From Flavobacterium sp. N2270 (GTDB lineage: Bacteria; Bacteroidota; Bacteroidia; Flavobacteriales; Flavobacteriaceae): a stretch of 64,000 nucleotides of DNA. The notes beneath the pieces were generated by a model. The model searched no databases. It was not told the DNA's origin and saw nothing but the letters and a program-made list of their open reading frames with translations. Where the stretch lies: positions 682,001-746,000 of the forward strand of contig NZ_CP110005.1 of NCBI RefSeq assembly GCF_025947225.1, read 5' to 3'. Positions 27,089 through 35,776 of this stretch are shown one piece after another. The translations under genes and the position numbers were made by a program. Each line of letters starts with the position of its first letter. Within the stretch, counting starts at the first letter, position 1.

Positions 27089-27532
27089 CTAATCGCGTTT
27101 CATTTGAATGTGCGGAATATCGTCTTCTAAGTACATTTCGCTGGTTTGTTCAAAACCATGGCTTTCGTAAAACTTTTTTAAATATTCTTGTGCCGAAATG
27201 GTAATTGCTGTTTCGTTATAGTGTTCCTTAACGGCTTCAATTGAAACACGCATTAAATCGTGTCCGAATTTTTTATCTCTGTATTTCGGACTCACAACCA
27301 CTCTACCAATAGAAGCTTCATCAAAATAGTAGCCTTTATCAAAAATACGTGTGTAAGCGGCTAAATTTCCTTGGTAATAACCTAAAACATGTAAAGCCTT
27401 CTGGTCTTTGCCATCAACATCTTGATAAACGCAATCTTGCTCCACTACAAACACCTCAGCGCGCAGTTGAAGCAATTCATATAGTTCTTGAGTAGAAAGT
27501 TCGTTAAATCGCTTTATTTTGAATTGAAGCAT
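27089..27532 (-). CDS. GNAT family N-acetyltransferase, ElaA-like
   Basis: The 147-residue protein has the GNAT core with the acetyl-CoA loop GRVVVSPKYRDKKFGHDLM near residues 75-93. The ElaA-type features are LRAEVFVVEQDCVYQDVDGKDQKALHVLGYY and QEYLKKFYESHGFEQTSEMYLEDDIPHIQM. The substrate is unknown. The gene is convergent with the barrel gene, with no gap between stops and no terminator visible between them. Confidence 0.9.
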   Translation of the reverse strand: MLQFKIKRFNELSTQELYELLQLRAEVFVVEQDCVYQDVDGKDQKALHVLGYYQGNLAAYTRIFDKGYYFDEASIGRVVVSPKYRDKKFGHDLMRVSIEAVKEHYNETAITISAQEYLKKFYESHGFEQTSEMYLEDDIPHIQMKRD

Positions 27533-27544
27533 ACCGCCTTTGGA

Positions 27545-28531
27545 TTATTTTAAAAACTTAACCGATTGTATGATTGCTTCCAATTCAAACACTAAATCTC
27601 TTTTAGATTTTGAAGGATGAAATGTAAAACCTTCTAAAATTAAATAACGGTTGTTTTTTTCGTCTTTTATGGCATAGTTCACAAACGGTCCGGCCATGAA
27701 ATCGTTTTTCAAGTCCCAAGTTCCTTTTGTTAAATAGGTTTTTCTACCAGCAACGGTAGTTTCAAATAAATAAGGCGCATACGCTGGCTCAGTAATCATC
27801 CAAGTATTTGGTAAAGTTCCGTGAATAAATTTTTTACCAATAGAATCGCGCATTTGAACAATATTATTTACAATATTATTGTCTTTTTCAATAGTTTCAA
27901 ATGGAACTTCATACACTAAAACACTATTATAACTAGCGCCATTATTGAATTGTTTTCTTATCCAAAGAAAATCATCTTCAACCATATCGTATTTATAACC
28001 AAAACCTAGAGTTAATCCAACTCCAAATTTAGCACGCACTTTATCATCGCTAACTGCTGCTTTTTTAAGTCGAACTTGATTTTCAATAATATCGCCCGCT
28101 TTAATTTTCGAAATAATTTCTGCTGATCTTTGTTCTAAAACAGTTAAAATTTCTGCATTGTTTTTTCCAAAAACATAAAAAACTTGCTGTGGTTTTGCAA
28201 ACTGATTTACTTTGTGGCTGTATCCTGTTTTATCAGATTTTTGAACAATTACAATATTTCTACTCTTTCTAACAAAACCTTCAAATATTTTAGTAGGATA
28301 TTGATTTAATGTAAATAATGGCTCTTCTTGAGGTAAACCATCAACTGGTGCGGCAAATTTTTTACGAATACTGTCGCCTAGTTCACCAGCCCACATACTT
28401 TCATCTATAATAATAGAAACATTATTAATTTTTGCATTTGATTCTGGTAAAATCGCTTTTTTATCTGCTTCAGAGTCTTTACATGAAACAAAAAACACAA
28501 CACTTACAATTAATAAAATAATCTTTTTCAT
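27545..28531 (-). CDS. DUF4837 family lipoprotein
   Basis: The 328-residue product has a lipoprotein leader (MKKIILLIVSVVFFVSC, Cys17). The mature protein shows the DUF4837 pattern NNVSIIIDESMWAGELGDSIRKKFAAPVDGLPQEEPLF, ending in repeated beta-strands (WMITEPAYAPYLFETTVAGRKTYLTKGTWDLKNDFMAGPF). It is usually found next to the LysM transglycosylase gene, as here, with 19 nt between. A role in cell-envelope maintenance is inferred from context. Confidence 0.85.
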   Translation of the reverse strand: MKKIILLIVSVVFFVSCKDSEADKKAILPESNAKINNVSIIIDESMWAGELGDSIRKKFAAPVDGLPQEEPLFTLNQYPTKIFEGFVRKSRNIVIVQKSDKTGYSHKVNQFAKPQQVFYVFGKNNAEILTVLEQRSAEIISKIKAGDIIENQVRLKKAAVSDDKVRAKFGVGLTLGFGYKYDMVEDDFLWIRKQFNNGASYNSVLVYEVPFETIEKDNNIVNNIVQMRDSIGKKFIHGTLPNTWMITEPAYAPYLFETTVAGRKTYLTKGTWDLKNDFMAGPFVNYAIKDEKNNRYLILEGFTFHPSKSKRDLVFELEAIIQSVKFLK

Positions 28532-28550
28532 ATATAGATATTTAAGCTTT

Positions 28551-30053
28551 TTATCCTTTAATTTTTAACTTCATTCCTGGCTGAATATTATTACCACTAA
28601 TATCGTTCCATTTTTTTATGTTGTCGACAGAAACACCAGGAAATTTCTTCGCAATTGTATATAATGAATCACCCGATTTAACAGTGTAAGTACCGCTATT
28701 ACTAGTGTTTCTTGATGAAGAGCTTGATGATTTTGAGGAAGAATAAATTTTTAAAGTTTTTCCTGCTTGAATGTTATTTCCTCTTATATGATTCCAACTT
28801 CTTAACGAACTTATAGATACATTATATTTTTGAGCAATTAAACCAAGGCTTTCACCGCGTCTTATTTTATGATATTGAACACTTGAGTTTGAACTACTAG
28901 AAGATGTTTTTGAGGAAGATGCATAACTTATTGGTTGTTCTTTCTTAGCATCAACATAATCTACATAAGCGTAAATTTTTTCCTCATTAGAAACGAAAAC
29001 ACCTAGTTTGTTTTTTGGTAATCTTAAAAAACGTGGCTTTTCTTCGTTATAAGGAATAATATCTAACTTATAAATTGGGTTTAAAAATTTAATTTCTTCA
29101 ACTGATATATCTAATAAATCTGAAACCTGCTGAAAACTAAGTTGTTTTTTAACTTTTATTGTATCCGTTTCAAAATAGGTGACCGGTGCTTTTTTTGGCT
29201 GTAAACCGTGTTCTTTTTGAAATTCGTAAATATATAACGTTGCCAAAAAAGCTGGAACATAATTTGCGGTTTCACGTGGAAGATTTCTTCTAATGTTCCA
29301 ATAATTTTGGCTTCCGCCCGAACGGCGAATTGCTTTTGAAACATTTCCTGGTCCGGCATTATATGATGCTAAAACCAAACTCCAGTCGCCAAAAATATTG
29401 TATAAACTTGATAAATATTGACAAGCTGCTTCGGTCGCTTGAAGCGGATCGTAACGTTCGTCTACATAAGAAGTAACTTCTAGGTTAAATTGTTTTCCTG
29501 TTGGATACATAAATTGCCACAAACCTGTTGCTCCAACTCTTGAGCGCGCTTTAGGGTTTAATGCCGATTCTACAATGGCCAAATATTTTATTTCTAATGG
29601 AACATCGTATTTTGACAAATGCTCTTCAAACATTGGAAAATAATATTCAGAAATAGCCATTAAACGTTCAAAGCTTGCTTTTCTATTCTTTAAATAAGAT
29701 TTGATTACGTTTTCTAACGCAGGATTATAATCAATTACAAAAGGCGTTTTTGCATTCAACTTTTTTAACCTGCTTTTCAGTAAATCAGTAGATAATTCAT
29801 AATCTACAACCGAATCAATATCAACAGTATTAATGTCTGAAAACATTTCCTCGTATAAATCATCGTTTGAAAGCTCTTCTAACCAACGTTGATCAATACA
29901 ATTACTTGTACTGTGGTTAACAAAAGTAGCTTTTAGAGAATCTATATAAGAAACTTTTGGCAATGTTAATGAAACTTCACTTTGTTGGCTTTCTTGAGCA
30001 AAACCTGTATAACCCAACAAAAGCGCAAGTGTTACTATTTTAATTTTTTTCAT
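28551..30053 (-). CDS. Membrane-bound lytic transglycosylase with two LysM domains (MltD-like)
   Basis: The 500-residue exported protein has signal peptide MKKIKIVTLALLLGYTGFAQ. The lysozyme-like domain has the catalytic Glu in AIVESALNPKARS near residue 162, followed by GATGLWQFMYPTGKQF and LASYNAGPGNV. Two LysM repeats follow, near 394-437 (HKIRRGESLGLIAQKYNVS) and 454-500 (YTVKSGDSLYTIAKKF), each flanked by a Ser-rich linker. It probably cleaves peptidoglycan glycan strands. The DUF4837 lipoprotein gene follows at 19 nt. Confidence 0.93.
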   Translation of the reverse strand: MKKIKIVTLALLLGYTGFAQESQQSEVSLTLPKVSYIDSLKATFVNHSTSNCIDQRWLEELSNDDLYEEMFSDINTVDIDSVVDYELSTDLLKSRLKKLNAKTPFVIDYNPALENVIKSYLKNRKASFERLMAISEYYFPMFEEHLSKYDVPLEIKYLAIVESALNPKARSRVGATGLWQFMYPTGKQFNLEVTSYVDERYDPLQATEAACQYLSSLYNIFGDWSLVLASYNAGPGNVSKAIRRSGGSQNYWNIRRNLPRETANYVPAFLATLYIYEFQKEHGLQPKKAPVTYFETDTIKVKKQLSFQQVSDLLDISVEEIKFLNPIYKLDIIPYNEEKPRFLRLPKNKLGVFVSNEEKIYAYVDYVDAKKEQPISYASSSKTSSSSSNSSVQYHKIRRGESLGLIAQKYNVSISSLRSWNHIRGNNIQAGKTLKIYSSSKSSSSSSRNTSNSGTYTVKSGDSLYTIAKKFPGVSVDNIKKWNDISGNNIQPGMKLKIKG

Positions 30054-30103
30054 ATTATTCTTTTTAAGTTTGGGGCACTAAACAGAATAGAGTACTTTAT
30101 AGT

Positions 30104-31294
30104 TTAATCGTTTAAAATTGCCGCTATTCCTGGCAAAGTTTTTCCTTCTAACATTTCTAACATAGCTCCACCGCCCGTTGAAACGTAACTCATTTTTGGT
30201 TCAAAGCCAAATTGCTTAACAGCAGCAACACTATCTCCTCCGCCAACAAGTGAAAAAGCTCCGTTTTGAGTAGATTCTGCAATATAATTTCCTAATGAAA
30301 TGGTTCCGTTTGCAAAAGATTCCATTTCAAAAACACCTAATGGACCGTTCCAAAGAATTGTTTTTGAATCTAAAATAATGCGTTTTATAATTTCTAACGA
30401 TTTTGGTCCAGAATCTAAACCTTGCCAACCGTCAGGAATTTGTTTTACATCAACCACTTGTGTATTTGCATCGTTTGAAAAAGCATCAGCAGCGACTACA
30501 TCGACTGGTAAGTGAATTTGAACTCCTTTTTCTTTCGCTTTTTTAAGAATTTCAATGGCTAATTCTAATTTGTCATCTTCACAAATAGAATTTCCAATTT
30601 TTCCCCCTAAAGCTTTTATAAAGGTAAAAGTCATTCCGCCACCAATAATCATGTGGTTTACTTTGTCTAAAATATTTTCAATTACGGTGATTTTTGAAGA
30701 CACTTTAGAACCTCCAAGAATTGCAGTTACGGGTTTTTCAGAATTATTCAAAACTCTTTCTATGCTTTCAATTTCTTTGGCTAATAAATTTCCGAAACAT
30801 TTTTTACCCGAAAAAAATTGCGCAATAATAGTTGTTGAAGCATGTGCTCTATGTGCTGTACCAAATGCATCGTTTACATAAATATCACCTAAGTTGGCTA
30901 ATTTTTGTGCAAATGCAACATCTCCTTTTTCTTCTTCTGTATAAAAACGCAAGTTTTCAAGCAATAAAACTTCACCCGCTTTTAAATTTGCTGCTAATTC
31001 AACTGCTTCGTTTCCAATACAGTCTTTTGCAAATTTTACGTTTCTTCCTAAAACTTTTTCAGTTTCAGCAAGAATGTGTTTTAAAGAGTACTTTTCTTCC
31101 ACACCTTTTGGTCTTCCCAGATGGCTCATTAAAATAACACTTCCGCCTTCATTAATAATTTTATCAATAGTTGGCTTGGCCGCTTCGATTCTAGTATTGT
31201 CTGTTACTTTAAAGTTTTCATCTAAAGGCACATTAAAATCTACTCTAATTATTGCTTTTTTATTATTAAAATTAAAATCGTTTAGTGTTTTCAT
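30104..31294 (-). CDS. pgk: Phosphoglycerate kinase
   Basis: The 396-residue glycolytic enzyme converts 1,3-bisphosphoglycerate and ADP to 3-phosphoglycerate and ATP. Motifs: [30 protein letters not shown] at the N-terminus, [10 protein letters not shown], the [14 protein letters not shown] block, the nucleotide loop [17 protein letters not shown] and [13 protein letters not shown] near the end. Length is normal. It is 50 nt upstream of the transglycosylase gene, with a -7 element of its own. Confidence 0.97.
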   Translation of the reverse strand: MKTLNDFNFNNKKAIIRVDFNVPLDENFKVTDNTRIEAAKPTIDKIINEGGSVILMSHLGRPKGVEEKYSLKHILAETEKVLGRNVKFAKDCIGNEAVELAANLKAGEVLLLENLRFYTEEEKGDVAFAQKLANLGDIYVNDAFGTAHRAHASTTIIAQFFSGKKCFGNLLAKEIESIERVLNNSEKPVTAILGGSKVSSKITVIENILDKVNHMIIGGGMTFTFIKALGGKIGNSICEDDKLELAIEILKKAKEKGVQIHLPVDVVAADAFSNDANTQVVDVKQIPDGWQGLDSGPKSLEIIKRIILDSKTILWNGPLGVFEMESFANGTISLGNYIAESTQNGAFSLVGGGDSVAAVKQFGFEPKMSYVSTGGGAMLEMLEGKTLPGIAAILND

Positions 31295-31319
31295 AATTTG
31301 ATTTTCGTTTTGAAGTAGA

Positions 31320-31327
31320 CAAATATA
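31320..31327 (-). promoter_or_regulatory. -7 element for pgk
   Basis: On the minus strand TATATTTG matches TAnnTTTG, 25 nt before the ATG. No clear -33 motif was found. Confidence 0.55.
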
Positions 31328-31446
31328 AAATTTTGTGTTTTAAATTGGTATAAAATTCTGTTATAATTCTTTTTCTGTAGAAGATGACGAATATGTTCAT
31401 GTTTAAATTAACATTTTGGTGTAATTAGTTTTTAATGGTAATTTTT

Positions 31447-31578
31447 CGTCAGTTCGAGTGATTTTCTTCCGAAGTTTCGGGAAGAAAATTATATCGAGAA
31501 CAAGAAAAAATTCATTAAAAACGGTTCTCGATACATTTTTTGTTCCATTTTACTTCACAAAAAACACTCGAACTGACG
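31447..31578. repeat. Three-hairpin palindromic repeat element
   Basis: The ends are perfect 14-nt inverted repeats: CGTCAGTTCGAGTG (31447-31460) and its complement (31565-31578). Inside are two more hairpins: ATTTTCTTCC with GGAAGAAAAT (31461-31470, 31480-31489), and TATCGAGAAC with GTTCTCGATA (31492-31501, 31524-31533). The whole folds as a cloverleaf-like structure. It lies in the 369-nt gap between the divergent pgk and holB. I have seen similar GTTCGAGTG and ATCGAGAAC repeats dispersed in flavobacteria; a genome search would confirm that here. Confidence 0.8.
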
Positions 31579-31651
31579 TTTTAGATAATTAGACTTAACG
31601 GATTAATTAATATTTTTTTACTTTTATGAAGTGAAAAATAATTATTTCAAT

Positions 31652-31659
31652 TAGGTTTG
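31652..31659 (+). promoter_or_regulatory. -7 element for the delta prime gene
   Basis: TAGGTTTG matches TAnnTTTG and ends 4 nt before the ATG at 31664, so the mRNA is probably leaderless or nearly so. Confidence 0.45.
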
Positions 31660-31663
31660 TGCT

Positions 31664-32815
31664 ATGCTTTTTAAAGATATTTTAGGACAAGATCATATAA
31701 AAAACCATTTAACAAAAAGTGCCACTGCCGGACGGATTCCGCATGCGCAACTCTTTGTTGGTCCGGAAGGTAGCGGAACGTTATCGATGGCAATTGCGTA
31801 TGCACAATATATTTTGTGTGGAAACATGGATCAAGAAAATACCAATGGAAATGAAGCTTGTAATTTAAAATTCGACCATTTTTCGCATCCCGATTTGCAT
31901 TTTGTTTTCCCAGTTGCCACTAACGAAGATGTAAAAAAACATCCGGTAAGTGCAAATTTCATGGTTTCGTGGAGGGAATTTTTACATGAAAATCCGTACG
32001 GAAGTTTATTTGATTGGTATAAGAAAATTGGGGTCGAAAAAAAGCAAGGTCAAATAGGAGTAGACGAAGCAAGTGAAATTAATAAAGCACTTTCGTTAAA
32101 AGCATACGAAGGCGGTTACAAAGTAATGATCATTTGGATGGCCGATAAAATGAATACTGCCGCTTCTAACAAGTTACTAAAACTATTAGAAGAACCACCA
32201 AACAAAACGGTTTTCATTTTAATAACTGAACATTTAGACGACTTATTGCAAACCATTATTTCGCGTTGCCAAGTATTAGATTTTATAGGAATTAGTGAAA
32301 GTGTTATTGCTGAAAATTTGGTTTCACGTGAAAACTGCGACCAAAATGTAGCGTTGAAAATTGCACACCAAAGCGAAGGAAATTACAATAAAGCATTGCA
32401 CATCTTAAAAAAAGATGCCGACGAATATCCGTTTGAAGAATGGTTTATTGAATGGATACGAAGTGCGTTTAAAGCCAAAGGAAATGCAGCTGCTATTTTA
32501 GATTTAATAAAATGGAGCGAAAACATTGCGGGCTTGGGTAGAGAAGTGCAAAAGCAGTTTTTAAACTATTGCATTTACTTTTTCAGACAAGCGTTAATGG
32601 CGAATTACCAAGCGAAAGAATTGGTGTTTTTTGAACCAACCGTTTCCAATTTTAATTTAGAAAAATTTGCTCCTTTTGTAGATGGAAGCAATATAAATGA
32701 TATCTTTAAAGAACTTGAAACCGCTATTTACCATATTGAAAGAAATGGAAATAGTAAAATTATTTTAACCGATTTATCGATAAAACTAACCCGATTAATT
32801 CATAAAAAACAATAA
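31664..32815 (+). CDS. holB: DNA polymerase III subunit delta prime
   Basis: This is a clamp-loader subunit that helps load the sliding clamp. The 383-residue protein has LGQDHIKNHLTKSATAGRIPHAQLFVGPEGSGTLSMA. The P-loop position reads GSGT, so the usual Lys is missing, as in the non-hydrolysing delta prime subunit. It also carries KMNTAASNKLLKLLEEPP and the SRC motif ISRCQVLDF near residue 205. The downstream DoxX-like gene starts 2 nt after its stop. A weak parS-like palindrome lies inside at 32320-32335. Confidence 0.9.
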   Translation: MLFKDILGQDHIKNHLTKSATAGRIPHAQLFVGPEGSGTLSMAIAYAQYILCGNMDQENTNGNEACNLKFDHFSHPDLHFVFPVATNEDVKKHPVSANFMVSWREFLHENPYGSLFDWYKKIGVEKKQGQIGVDEASEINKALSLKAYEGGYKVMIIWMADKMNTAASNKLLKLLEEPPNKTVFILITEHLDDLLQTIISRCQVLDFIGISESVIAENLVSRENCDQNVALKIAHQSEGNYNKALHILKKDADEYPFEEWFIEWIRSAFKAKGNAAAILDLIKWSENIAGLGREVQKQFLNYCIYFFRQALMANYQAKELVFFEPTVSNFNLEKFAPFVDGSNINDIFKELETAIYHIERNGNSKIILTDLSIKLTRLIHKKQ

Positions 32816-32817
32816 TT

Positions 32818-33201
32818 ATGACACACGCAGCTTCAATTTTAATTTTGTTGTTACTTGCCGTAACTTTTTTACAATCTGGATATGATAAAATAAAAGACTG
32901 GAAAGGAAATGTTTCTTGGCTTAAAGAACATTTTGCAGGAACTATTTTTGCCAACCAAGTACCTATGTCGTTATTCATCATTTTGGTTTTAGAAATCCTT
33001 TCTGGTGTATTGTGTATTTCTGGAATAATCAATTTAGTGACTAAAGATTCTACAGTTATGGCGCTTTATGGTGCTAACTTATCGTGTTTAACACTTATCT
33101 TTTTATTATTTGGACAACGTATTGCTAAAGATTATGATGGTGCACGTACTATTGTAATTTATTTTGTACCTGCGGTTTTAGCGGTCTATATGTTGAGTTA
33201 G
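32818..33201 (+). CDS. DoxX-like inner-membrane protein
   Basis: The 127-residue protein has four hydrophobic helices and the DoxX-like opening LLAVTFLQSGYDKIKDWKGNVSWLKEHF, with LEILSGVLCISGI in the third part. DoxX proteins are linked to terminal oxidase or thiosulfate metabolism, but most family members have no known role. The gene is tightly coupled to holB (2 nt). Confidence in the family is moderate to high. Confidence 0.8.
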   Translation: MTHAASILILLLLAVTFLQSGYDKIKDWKGNVSWLKEHFAGTIFANQVPMSLFIILVLEILSGVLCISGIINLVTKDSTVMALYGANLSCLTLIFLLFGQRIAKDYDGARTIVIYFVPAVLAVYMLS

Positions 33202-33216
33202 TTAAGTGTATTAAGG

Positions 33217-33241
33217 CTAGATTCAGGTATGAGGAATCTAG
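33217..33241. repeat. Inverted repeat between the DoxX gene and the R-M genes
   Basis: CTAGATTC (33217-33224) and GAATCTAG (33234-33241) form an 8-bp palindrome with a 9-nt loop. It could be a weak terminator for the DoxX gene, a boundary of the R-M insertion, or an operator. Confidence 0.4.
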
Positions 33242-33337
33242 TTATAAAAGGCAAAAACCGCTATATGCACATTGCTCATTCCAACACTAAATGAGAAATT
33301 TTTCATAACTTGCAACAGTAAAATAAAACAAACGAAA

Positions 33338-34603
33338 GTGCTTCTAAAAGAAAAAATATCGATAAAAAATTTTGAAGATAAAAAATTCAAAATCAGACTT
33401 ATAGAATCTGAAAAAGATACGGAAGCTGCCTTTACACATTATTTACATAATCACAAAAACGGAGTTTCTAAATTCTATAAACCAGATGCAATTGAACACG
33501 TAAAAAATCTAATTGAATATAAATACCCAGAAGAAAAAATATCTAATTTAGTTGCAGAAGAAGCATTGCAATATTTAATATTCCAACAAGAAAACATCCC
33601 TTTTCCTGCGCCTAAAGAGCCTAATTTTAAGTTTATCGATTTATTCGCTGGTATTGGAGGATTTAGATTAGCTTTTCAAAATTTAAAAGGTAAATGCGTT
33701 TTTACAAGTGAGTGGGACAAATATTCAAAACAAACATATAAAGCAAATTTTGGAGAAGTTCCATTTGGAGACATTACTAAAAAAGCTACTAAAAATTATA
33801 TTCCTGACGGATTTGACATTCTATGTGCTGGATTTCCTTGTCAGGCATTTTCAATTGCTGGAAAACGTGGAGGATTTGAAGATACAAGAGGAACCTTGTT
33901 TTTTGATGTTGCAGAAATCATAAAAAAGAAAAAACCAAAAGCTATATTTTTAGAGAATGTAAAAGGCTTAAGAAGTCATGATAGTGGAAAAACTTTAGAG
34001 ACAATCTTAAATGTTTTAAGAGAAGATTTAGGTTATTTTGTGCCAGAGCCACAAATTATAAATGCAAAGGAGTTTGGTGTGCCACAAAATAGGGAAAGAA
34101 TTTTTATTGTAGGTTTTAGAAAAGATTTAGGTGTTACAGAATTTAAATATCCTAAGCCTATAAATGAAAAACTAACACTAAAAGATATTTTAGAAACTGA
34201 AACTGTTTCTGTAAAGTATTATTTATCTGAAACTTATATAAACACATTAAGAAATCACAAAGCTAGACACGAAAATAAAGGGAATGGGTTTGGATATGAA
34301 ATTATTCCATTAGATGGAACTGCAAACGCTGTCGTTTGTGGTGGAATGGGTAGAGAAAGAAATTTAGTTTACGATTTTAGATTAACTGATTTTACTCCAA
34401 TTACGCACATAACTGGCAAAGTAAATAGAGAAGGAATCCGAAAAATGACACCTAGGGAATGGGCTAGATTACAAGGTTTTCCTGATGATTACAAAATTGT
34501 AGTTTCTGACGCTCAAGCATATAAACAATTTGGTAATTCAGTTGCTGTACCAGCAATTCAAGCGACCGCAAAAAAGATTATAGAAAAACTAAAACTTTTA
34601 TGA
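33338..34603 (+). CDS. DNA cytosine-5 methyltransferase
   Basis: The protein is 421 residues from GTG 33338, which is preceded by the purine-rich AACGAAA. The same frame reaches a TTG at 33272. C5-methyltransferase motifs are all present: I (FIDLFAGIGGFRLAFQ near 100), IV with catalytic Cys (GFPCQAFSIAGKRGGFEDTRGTLFFD near 168), VI (LENVKGL), VIII (VPQNRERIFIVGF) and X (FGNSVAVPAIQATA). About 95 residues precede motif I, which may contribute to binding or regulation. The following endonuclease gene overlaps by 4 nt (ATGA). The pair is a type II R-M system, and CCGG is expected from the partner family. Confidence 0.93.
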   Translation: MLLKEKISIKNFEDKKFKIRLIESEKDTEAAFTHYLHNHKNGVSKFYKPDAIEHVKNLIEYKYPEEKISNLVAEEALQYLIFQQENIPFPAPKEPNFKFIDLFAGIGGFRLAFQNLKGKCVFTSEWDKYSKQTYKANFGEVPFGDITKKATKNYIPDGFDILCAGFPCQAFSIAGKRGGFEDTRGTLFFDVAEIIKKKKPKAIFLENVKGLRSHDSGKTLETILNVLREDLGYFVPEPQIINAKEFGVPQNRERIFIVGFRKDLGVTEFKYPKPINEKLTLKDILETETVSVKYYLSETYINTLRNHKARHENKGNGFGYEIIPLDGTANAVVCGGMGRERNLVYDFRLTDFTPITHITGKVNREGIRKMTPREWARLQGFPDDYKIVVSDAQAYKQFGNSVAVPAIQATAKKIIEKLKLL

Positions 34604-35679
34604 TTACAGGAAATAAGGGCGAATGGAGTGAAATTTACACACTATTCAAATTACTTGGAGATAAACAATTATTTCTTGGAAATAAAGATATTGAGAAACT
34701 TGAAGGAATAGTTTATCCTATTTTGCGTGTATTAAGAAAAGAAAACAACGAAAATTTTGAATTCACTATTCAAGATGAAATTATACTTATTTCTGGCGGA
34801 GAAGAAGTGTTGAAAATTGCAATTTCAGAATTTAAAGAAAAAGCAAAATTCTTACTCGAAGAAATTAAAACGAATAAAGAAAGAACCTTTTCAGTACCCG
34901 AAATTGTGCAGTTTATGGAATCCATAAATTGTCTTTCTTTAAAAGCTAGCTCTACTACTAAAACTGATATTACAATTGTTGTTCATGACCAAAGAACAAA
35001 TCAACAACCAACTTTAGGTTTTAGTATAAAATCACAACTAGGAAGTCCATCTACATTACTTAATGCAGGAAAAACAACTAATTTTATTTTTAAAATTTCT
35101 AACAATAAATTAAGTAAATCAGATATTGTAAAAATTAATTCAATAGATTCAAGAAGTAAAATAATGGATAGAATTAATTCTGTTTTACAACTAAAAGGGC
35201 AATTCGATTTCATTAAAACTGAAAGGCAAATATTCTCAAATAATTTAATTCTTATTGACAGTAAGTTGCCTGAAATTTTGTCTCAAATCGTTTATGATTT
35301 TTATTCTAGTGAAAAATCAAATATTTCAGGATTAGTGGAGAATTTGAGCGCTAAAAACCCTTTAGAATTCGATATTTCTAACGAACATAAATTTTACGAA
35401 TATAAAATTAAACGCTTTTTAACCGACATTGCTTTAGGAATGATGCCTTCAAAAGTTTGGACTGGACAATATGATGCAACTGGAGGATATCTAATTGTTA
35501 AAGAAAATGGAGATGTTTTATGTTATCATATATACAATAAAAATGAATTTGAAGATTATTTATTCAATAATACAAAATTAGATACAGCAAGTTCTAGTCG
35601 ACACGATTTTGGTACTATTTACGAAGAAAACGAAGAATTATATTTTAAACTGAACTTACAAATAAGATTTATAAAATAA
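34600..35679 (+). CDS. HpaII-like type II restriction endonuclease
   Basis: The 359-residue protein begins MITGNKGEWSEIYTLFKLLGD, which resembles the N-terminal motif of HpaII-type enzymes. It has a probable nuclease core around FSIKSQLGSPSTLLNAGKTTNFIF (about residues 144-167, including K147 and Q149). Family members cut at CCGG. It overlaps the C5-methyltransferase by 4 nt. The gene has no housekeeping neighbour in common with the helicase downstream, consistent with a mobile R-M insert. The HpaII link is from general pattern and should be checked by profile search. Confidence 0.72.
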   Translation: MITGNKGEWSEIYTLFKLLGDKQLFLGNKDIEKLEGIVYPILRVLRKENNENFEFTIQDEIILISGGEEVLKIAISEFKEKAKFLLEEIKTNKERTFSVPEIVQFMESINCLSLKASSTTKTDITIVVHDQRTNQQPTLGFSIKSQLGSPSTLLNAGKTTNFIFKISNNKLSKSDIVKINSIDSRSKIMDRINSVLQLKGQFDFIKTERQIFSNNLILIDSKLPEILSQIVYDFYSSEKSNISGLVENLSAKNPLEFDISNEHKFYEYKIKRFLTDIALGMMPSKVWTGQYDATGGYLIVKENGDVLCYHIYNKNEFEDYLFNNTKLDTASSSRHDFGTIYEENEELYFKLNLQIRFIK

Positions 35680-35734
35680 TTAAAAAAGTTCGTGAATAAA
35701 ATTTATTGCTTTTAATAGTAAGAGTTAATTATAT

Positions 35735-35765
35735 TAGATTCCTCGTTCCTCGGAATGACAAACTC
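35735..35765. repeat. Fragment of a dispersed flavobacterial repeat
   Basis: CCTCGTTCCTCGGAATGACA (35741-35760), preceded by TAGATT, follows the endonuclease gene. The complement has the GTCATTCC-GAGG-AATC pattern of a family seen in many Bacteroidota genomes. A related pattern (TGAGGAATCTAG) lies at 33230-33241, upstream of the R-M pair. Confidence 0.5.
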
Positions 35766-35776
35766 TTCAAAAAATT

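Noticed and set aside
30832..31301. Overlapping plus-strand frames opposite pgk
   Set aside because: They are shadows of pgk, which has complete family motifs on the other strand.
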